Shown here one piece after another: positions 22,434 to 25,595 of a stretch of DNA of 25,595 nucleotides. The notes below the pieces were generated by a model. It was not told the DNA's origin and searched no databases. It was given only the letters and a program-made list of their open reading frames with translations. How positions within the stretch are numbered: the first letter of the stretch is position 1; every line of letters begins with the position of its first letter. The position numbers were made by a program, and so were the translations under genes. Source of the DNA: a virus; the IMG/VR virus record IMGVR_UViG_3300028376_000033, positions 1-25,595 of that record; one strand, given 5' to 3'.

Positions 22434-23249
22434 ATGCAAGTGTCGGACATCCAGATGCTGCTGGCCGATGTCGGCTGGTACACGGGCGCAATCGACGGCG
22501 ATGCCGGGCCGAAGACGTGGGCGGCAGTGTCGCGGGCAGAGCAGCTGCAGGGCACGAATTACCGCGATGCGCCGTCGCGCTGGTCGAATCGCCGTCGCCT
22601 GATTGGTGCCGGTCAGGCCGCGCTGACTGTCATGGAGCACGAACCCGGCGTCATCGACGGCTATACCGGCCACAATACCTCTGAAGCCCTGACCGCGTGG
22701 CGCAGCGCTAAAGCGGGCGTTTCGGCTGCGGTGGAGCGTTCGCCAGTCGCCGGGTCGCGCAGTCACCCGCAGCAAGATGCCTTTCCGCGCCAGCGCGACA
22801 TGGCCGATTTCTATGGCGAAGCCGGTGGTCCGCAGTGCACGGCGGGAAAAGTGGACCTTGCCTATCCGATGGTGATCGCGTGGAATAAGCGCCAGACCAT
22901 CCAGCGGTTTTCTTGCCACGAAAAGCTGGCGCAGCCGCTGACAGACATCTTCCGCCGCGCCCTGCAGCACTACGGTCAGGCTGACATCGAACGGCTGCAG
23001 CTGAACGTCTTTGGCGGGTGCTTCAATTTCCGCAAGAAACGTGGCGGCAGAACGCTGTCCACCCACGCCTATGGCGCGGCGGTGGACCTGAACCCGGAAC
23101 AGAACCAGCTTCGCTGGGGCGCTGATCGGGCGCAGTTCGCCCGGCCTGAATATGAACCCTTCTGGAACATCGTGATGGCCCACGGCGGCACGCCTGCGGG
23201 CTACGCATGGGGCAAGGACTGGATGCACTTTCAGTTTGCGAGGCTTTGA
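22434..23249 (+). CDS. Endolysin: M15-type peptidase with N-terminal binding repeats
   Basis: 271 residues from the ATG at 22434 (GTGAGG site upstream; an in-frame GTG at 22422 is a weaker choice). Residues 1-90 look like two peptidoglycan-binding repeats (VSDIQMLLADVGWYTGAIDG, and VIDGYTGHNTSEALTAW). Residues about 145-271 are a VanY/M15-like metallopeptidase: THAYGAAVDLN gives His211 and Asp218, and DWMHFQF gives His265, the three zinc ligands. It should cut the stem peptide of peptidoglycan to release virions. No signal peptide, so a holin is needed. Confidence 0.85.
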   Translation: MQVSDIQMLLADVGWYTGAIDGDAGPKTWAAVSRAEQLQGTNYRDAPSRWSNRRRLIGAGQAALTVMEHEPGVIDGYTGHNTSEALTAWRSAKAGVSAAVERSPVAGSRSHPQQDAFPRQRDMADFYGEAGGPQCTAGKVDLAYPMVIAWNKRQTIQRFSCHEKLAQPLTDIFRRALQHYGQADIERLQLNVFGGCFNFRKKRGGRTLSTHAYGAAVDLNPEQNQLRWGADRAQFARPEYEPFWNIVMAHGGTPAGYAWGKDWMHFQFARL

Positions 23250-23250
23250 C

Positions 23251-23496
23251 ATGCTGAAGTTCTTCGGTCGATTCATCATCGGTGGGCGGTCGGGCAAGCG
23301 GGAACAGGCGTGGGCCGTATTTCTTCTGTGGTGCGCGGGCTTCGGCTGGATGGCCATCAAGGAGTCGGCAGGGATCGCAATGGATGGCACGCAATCCATC
23401 CTGTCGCTGGCGTTTCCGCTAGTCATCGCGAACCTTGCGCTGGCGCATGGCATGGAGTGGGTCAGCACCCAAACCGGATGGGATGGCAGGCGATGA
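23251..23496 (+). CDS. Small membrane protein, second holin candidate
   Basis: 81 residues, starting one base after the endolysin stop. Two hydrophobic segments, about residues 20-38 (AWAVFLLWCAGFGWMAI) and 46-66 (TQSILSLAFPLVIANLALAHG), follow a basic N-terminus (MLKFFGRFIIGGRSGKR). This form, and its position between endolysin and spanins, fits a class II holin or antiholin. No motif confirms it. Confidence 0.55.
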   Translation: MLKFFGRFIIGGRSGKREQAWAVFLLWCAGFGWMAIKESAGIAMDGTQSILSLAFPLVIANLALAHGMEWVSTQTGWDGRR

Positions 23497-23855
23497 TGGC
23501 GGTGGTTCTTCGATACGGCTGGCGTTTCCTGACCAGCCGCATCGGCTTGGCGGCGGTGGTCTGCAGCCTTCTGTGGGGCTGGCACGTCTATGACAAGCGC
23601 CAAGCGATCAGCACGGCCCGCGATGGGTTCGTGCGCGAATTCGAGCTGACCGCAGTGCAGGCCGAACTGGATGCGATGCGCCGCAGGATGGCTGCGGCGG
23701 ATGAAGCGAACCAAGCCCTGCGGGAAAAGGTGCAGGCGGCAACTGGTGAAGCCCTGCGCTTCGCCGCCGAATTGGAGGCATACGAACGTGACACCCAAGT
23801 CAATCCTGACGGCGTTGTGGATTCCGGTCTTCTTGAGCGCTTGCGGGCAAACTGA
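23493..23855 (+). CDS. Rz-like inner-membrane spanin
   Basis: 120 residues; starts in an ATGA overlap. A single membrane segment (about residues 15-32, TSRIGLAAVVCSLLWGWHVY) is followed by a long periplasmic coiled coil (VREFELTAVQAELDAMRRRM, then NQALREKVQAATGEALRFAAELEA). This is the layout of Rz i-spanins, which pair with an outer-membrane lipoprotein to fuse the two membranes in the last step of lysis. The next gene overlaps its 3' end in another frame, the usual Rz/Rz1 arrangement. Confidence 0.78.
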   Translation: MMAVVLRYGWRFLTSRIGLAAVVCSLLWGWHVYDKRQAISTARDGFVREFELTAVQAELDAMRRRMAAADEANQALREKVQAATGEALRFAAELEAYERDTQVNPDGVVDSGLLERLRAN

Positions 23856-24081
23856 CACCGCCCGTATTCAGGCCGCTGCCGAAGCAACGGGCGCGGCGCG
23901 GGCGGAAGCGCTGCTGCCCGACTACCCCGATGATTGCCGCCGCCTGTCCTATAGTGGCGTGCGGGCGGGCGACCGGCTGGATGTCGCGGTGCTGAAGGCT
24001 GACGCCGCGCTTACCCGTCAGAACGCCAGAACCGCGCGCTGCGCCGATTGGTATGACCAGCTGCAAGCTGCGCTTCAGTAG
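23788..24081 (+). CDS. Rz1-like outer-membrane lipoprotein spanin
   Basis: 97 residues from a GTG at 23788, with GGAGG nine bases upstream; it overlaps the Rz gene by 68 bases in a different frame. Residues 1-18 form a lipoprotein signal (hydrophobic LTALWIPVFLSA) with lipobox LSAC, so Cys19 is lipidated. The mature 79 residues hold two further cysteines (DDCRRLS and ARCADWY). It is longer than classic Rz1 (40 mature residues in lambda) and extends well beyond Rz, a known variant arrangement. It ends the lysis module. Confidence 0.78.
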   Translation: MTPKSILTALWIPVFLSACGQTDTARIQAAAEATGAARAEALLPDYPDDCRRLSYSGVRAGDRLDVAVLKADAALTRQNARTARCADWYDQLQAALQ

Positions 24082-24160
24082 TCAACCGCCGCACCACCCC
24101 CCCTGCAAAGTCAAACATCCACCCGGAAGGGGTCGCCGCTCCTGACCGGGGCGAATCCGC

Positions 24161-24177
24161 TTTGCCAATTTCTTGCC
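24161..24177. repeat. 17-bp direct repeat copy 1 (TTTGCCAATTTCTTGCC), candidate arm site
   Basis: Identical to 24404-24420. It lies about 170 bases from the probable crossover. Each copy contains TTGCC twice, six bases apart. An inverted partial copy (TGGCAAA) occurs at 24207-24213. Confidence 0.7.
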
Positions 24178-24234
24178 AAAACGCCCTGCGAGTTCGTGCG
24201 ATGTTCTGGCAAATCGCGGCAGAAATGGACCGCT

Positions 24235-24254
24235 AGCCCGTAATGCGGGGCTTT
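24235..24254 (+). terminator. Probable terminator after lysis module
   Basis: AGCCC and GGGCT pair over five bases, extendable with one bulge, and TTT follows. It lies about 155 bases past the Rz1-like stop and before the attachment core. Confidence 0.4.
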
Positions 24255-24283
24255 GCGTATCCATTTGTTTTAGTGGGTTTTTC

Positions 24284-24343
24284 TGGCGGAGACGAAGGGA
24301 TTCGAACCCTCGAGACCCGTCCGGGCCTACTCCCTTAGCAGGG
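24284..24343 (-). other. Attachment core: 3' part of a tRNA-Ser(GCT), probable attP
   Basis: Read on the minus strand, this holds the anticodon loop CTGCTAA (anticodon GCT), the 3' side of the anticodon stem (GGGAG), a long class-II variable arm (CCC ggac GGG), a T arm (GAGGG, TTCGAAT, CCCTT), the acceptor strand and CCA. The 5' half of a tRNA is missing: only two bases of the 5' anticodon stem match, and phage-like sequence then follows. Phages that integrate in tRNA genes carry such a 3' part so that integration restores the gene. The 300-base gap 24082-24381 has no supported gene; it holds this core, two repeat elements and a terminator. Confidence 0.83.
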
Positions 24344-24381
24344 CTGAAGGCGGTCGGATAAAATCACGTAAAAACAATTCA

Positions 24382-25359
24382 CTATGATGCACTGCGCATA
24401 ATGTTTGCCAATTTCTTGCCGATAGTATCGGAGGCGCGTTCGGCGGGATCATCGGTGTGGATGTAGGTTTCATCGACCAAGCGAACGGACTTCCAGCCGC
24501 CTGCATCCGCGATGACCCGCGCGGACCAGCCTTCGCGTTCGAGTGCCGTGGCGAAGCTATGGCGTCCCGGTTGGTGGGTTCCGAGGTATTCGACGCCAGC
24601 CCTTTTGCATGCCCGCCTCAGCGTTCCGTAAATGCTGCGGCGGTCGCAATAGCCAAAGATGCGGCCATTCACGGGCGGTAGGTCGCGCAAGATGTCCACC
24701 AGCATCGGCACAAGGTGCGCCGCTACGGCATCGCCGTTCTTGGTTTTCTGGATGTGCACCTTCGCGCCGGACAGGTCGATGTCATCCGGTGTCAGGGAAA
24801 TTGCATCGCCCACCCGGCGACCGGTGGTGTGCAGGAACAGCATCAAGGCGAACATGTTGATGGGCAGATGGGGCTGCAGGGCGGCGAGGTATTCGTGCCC
24901 GACCGCCTTCTTCTTTGGCTTTTCTACCGGGAATGCCCGCACCTTGATCGGCGCGCACCAGCCTTGGTCGTGGGCGTAGTTGATGACCGCCCGAACAGGG
25001 GTGATGCCCTGACGGTTTCTGGTGGCGTTCGCGGCGGTTGGATAGGCTTTCCTGGCCGCTTCGCGCACCACGCGCGGGGTAATGTCGCGCAGCAAGACCC
25101 CTGCCAGTTGCTCTGTCATCTTCACAAGAAACCGCGTGTCGCCATCGTCTTCAGCATATGCCAGCGCGGCTTGGTCGAAGGTGATGGCAGACTGCGGCCC
25201 GTATAGGTCAATCTGCCAGAGTTTTGCCTCTAGGTTCGACCGGAGTTCTTCTGCGCGGCGAGGGTCCGCAGTCTTAAGAGCGCGTCGGATTCGCTTGCCA
25301 TCGGGTCCGGTGCCGTGGGCATAGGCCCATCCATTTTTCCATTTGATCTGCAAGCGCAT
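24382..25359 (-). CDS. int: Tyrosine-type integrase
   Basis: 325 residues. It should recombine the tRNA-Ser core with the host gene. Seen: a short N-terminal arm-binding region (KWKNGWAYAHGTGPDGKRIR), core-binding helices (about 60-145), and catalytic domain with Arg181/182 (HTTGRRVGDAISL), Lys205 or Lys207 (QKTKNG), Arg266 (HQPGRHSFAT; the box His is His262 in the HxxGRH variant), Trp289 in the second His/Trp position (GGWKS) and nucleophile Tyr299 (ETYIHTD). The gene points to the core, 39 bases away. Its ATG lies inside the upstream HTH gene, with an overlap of about 130 bases; AAGG is the only weak ribosome site. Confidence 0.93.
   Translation of the reverse strand: MRLQIKWKNGWAYAHGTGPDGKRIRRALKTADPRRAEELRSNLEAKLWQIDLYGPQSAITFDQAALAYAEDDGDTRFLVKMTEQLAGVLLRDITPRVVREAARKAYPTAANATRNRQGITPVRAVINYAHDQGWCAPIKVRAFPVEKPKKKAVGHEYLAALQPHLPINMFALMLFLHTTGRRVGDAISLTPDDIDLSGAKVHIQKTKNGDAVAAHLVPMLVDILRDLPPVNGRIFGYCDRRSIYGTLRRACKRAGVEYLGTHQPGRHSFATALEREGWSARVIADAGGWKSVRLVDETYIHTDDPAERASDTIGKKLANIMRSAS
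24404..24420. repeat. 17-bp direct repeat copy 2, inside 3' end of integrase gene
   Basis: Identical to 24161-24177. It encodes GKKLAN near the integrase C-terminus and lies about 75 bases from the probable crossover, on the other side of the core. Confidence 0.7.
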
Positions 25360-25571
25360 TCTGTCAAAACCTTACGCATTTCCAAAATATTTTCACGGTA
25401 GAAGACTTTTCGATTGCCGCGCAACTCGAAATGAACACCGGGGCGAATCCCCTTGTTCTTCAGCGCTTGGTCCAAGGTGCTTCTGGAAATGCCCAATGCT
25501 TCCGCAGCCTGAACAATATTCAGCGGCGGTGCAGCCCATCCGGGGGCGTTGTGCCGGTCGATTGCGCCCAT
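25230..25571 (-). CDS. Excisionase-like helix-turn-helix protein
   Basis: 113 residues; the ATG at 25571 follows AAGGAGGGG, one of the best sites in the window. Residues 16-60 carry a MerR/AlpA-type HTH: PLNIVQAAEALGISRSTLDQ then an ALKNKGIRPGVHF turn and a RKVFYREN wing. The rest is polar with no clear fold. It lies upstream of the integrase on the same strand and overlaps it, so the two are probably made from one mRNA. Excisionases commonly have this form and position; a regulator of integrase is the other reading. Confidence 0.72.
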   Translation of the reverse strand: MGAIDRHNAPGWAAPPLNIVQAAEALGISRSTLDQALKNKGIRPGVHFELRGNRKVFYRENILEMRKVLTECACRSNGKMDGPMPTAPDPMASESDALLRLRTLAAQKNSGRT

Positions 25572-25595
25572 TGCGTTACCCCTCCTTGCCCGGCA

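Noticed and set aside
24082-24264. 60-residue minus-strand frame in the attachment region
   Set aside because: No ribosome site, low-complexity translation, and the stretch is better explained as noncoding attachment DNA.
24282-24346. A complete tRNA gene
   Set aside because: Only the anticodon loop through CCA is present; the acceptor 5' strand and D arm are missing.
24161-24420. Direct repeats as a CRISPR array or IS ends
   Set aside because: Only two copies, far apart, with no spacer series, transposase or inverted termini.

Overview
The window is part of a temperate, contractile-tailed bacteriophage genome (or prophage). GC-rich coding sequence, GC-ending codons and an alphaproteobacterial style of proteins suggest an alphaproteobacterial host, perhaps Rhodobacterales; that host call is inference. 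The head genes are lambda-type and the tail genes are P2-type, so the virion is a modular chimera: a lambda-like capsid on a myovirus tail.

Layout, left to right. 1-5495 is the head and connector module: a portal cut by the window edge, a gpW-like joiner, a ClpP-like head protease with an apparent in-frame nested scaffold start (the lambda C/Nu3 arrangement), gpD-like decoration protein, gpE-like major capsid protein, and small FI/FII-like connector and tail-completion candidates. 5495-8694 is the baseplate: gpV spike, separate PAAR tip, gpW/gp25, gpJ and gpI. 8700-10244 holds a gpH-like tail fibre and a small unknown protein.

10250-13112 is the most striking part: a complete diversity-generating retroelement (DGR). 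It has a C-type-lectin/FGE-like variable protein whose last 40 codons are the variable repeat (VR), a GATA-loop DNA hairpin just past the VR, the accessory gene avd, a template repeat (TR) that starts in the avd stop codon, a structured spacer, and a DGR reverse transcriptase (IGNLTSQ and YMDD motifs). TR and VR differ at 14 of 117 aligned positions, and 12 of these are template adenines, the signature of adenine-directed mutagenic homing. The target sits directly after the tail fibre genes, so the system probably diversifies the receptor-binding tip and host range. A staphylococcal-nuclease-like gene follows the RT, and then a terminator.

13573-21163 completes the P2-type tail: sheath (FI), tube (FII), chaperone E with a -1 frameshift extension E' at a GGGAAAC site, tape measure T, U, X (LysM) and D. 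A small two-helix membrane protein lies on the minus strand between E' and T, with its own sigma70-like promoter, and looks like a moron. 21181-24081 is a lysis module: holin candidates, a transglutaminase-like protein, an M15 endolysin, and an overlapping Rz/Rz1 spanin pair.

24082-25595 holds an attachment region: about 60 bp matching the 3' part of a tRNA-Ser(GCT), flanked by 17-bp direct repeats, then a tyrosine integrase and an excisionase-like HTH gene on the minus strand. Phage genes lie on both sides of this core, so it looks like attP (an unintegrated or circular phage genome, or a tandem prophage junction) rather than an attL or attR end.
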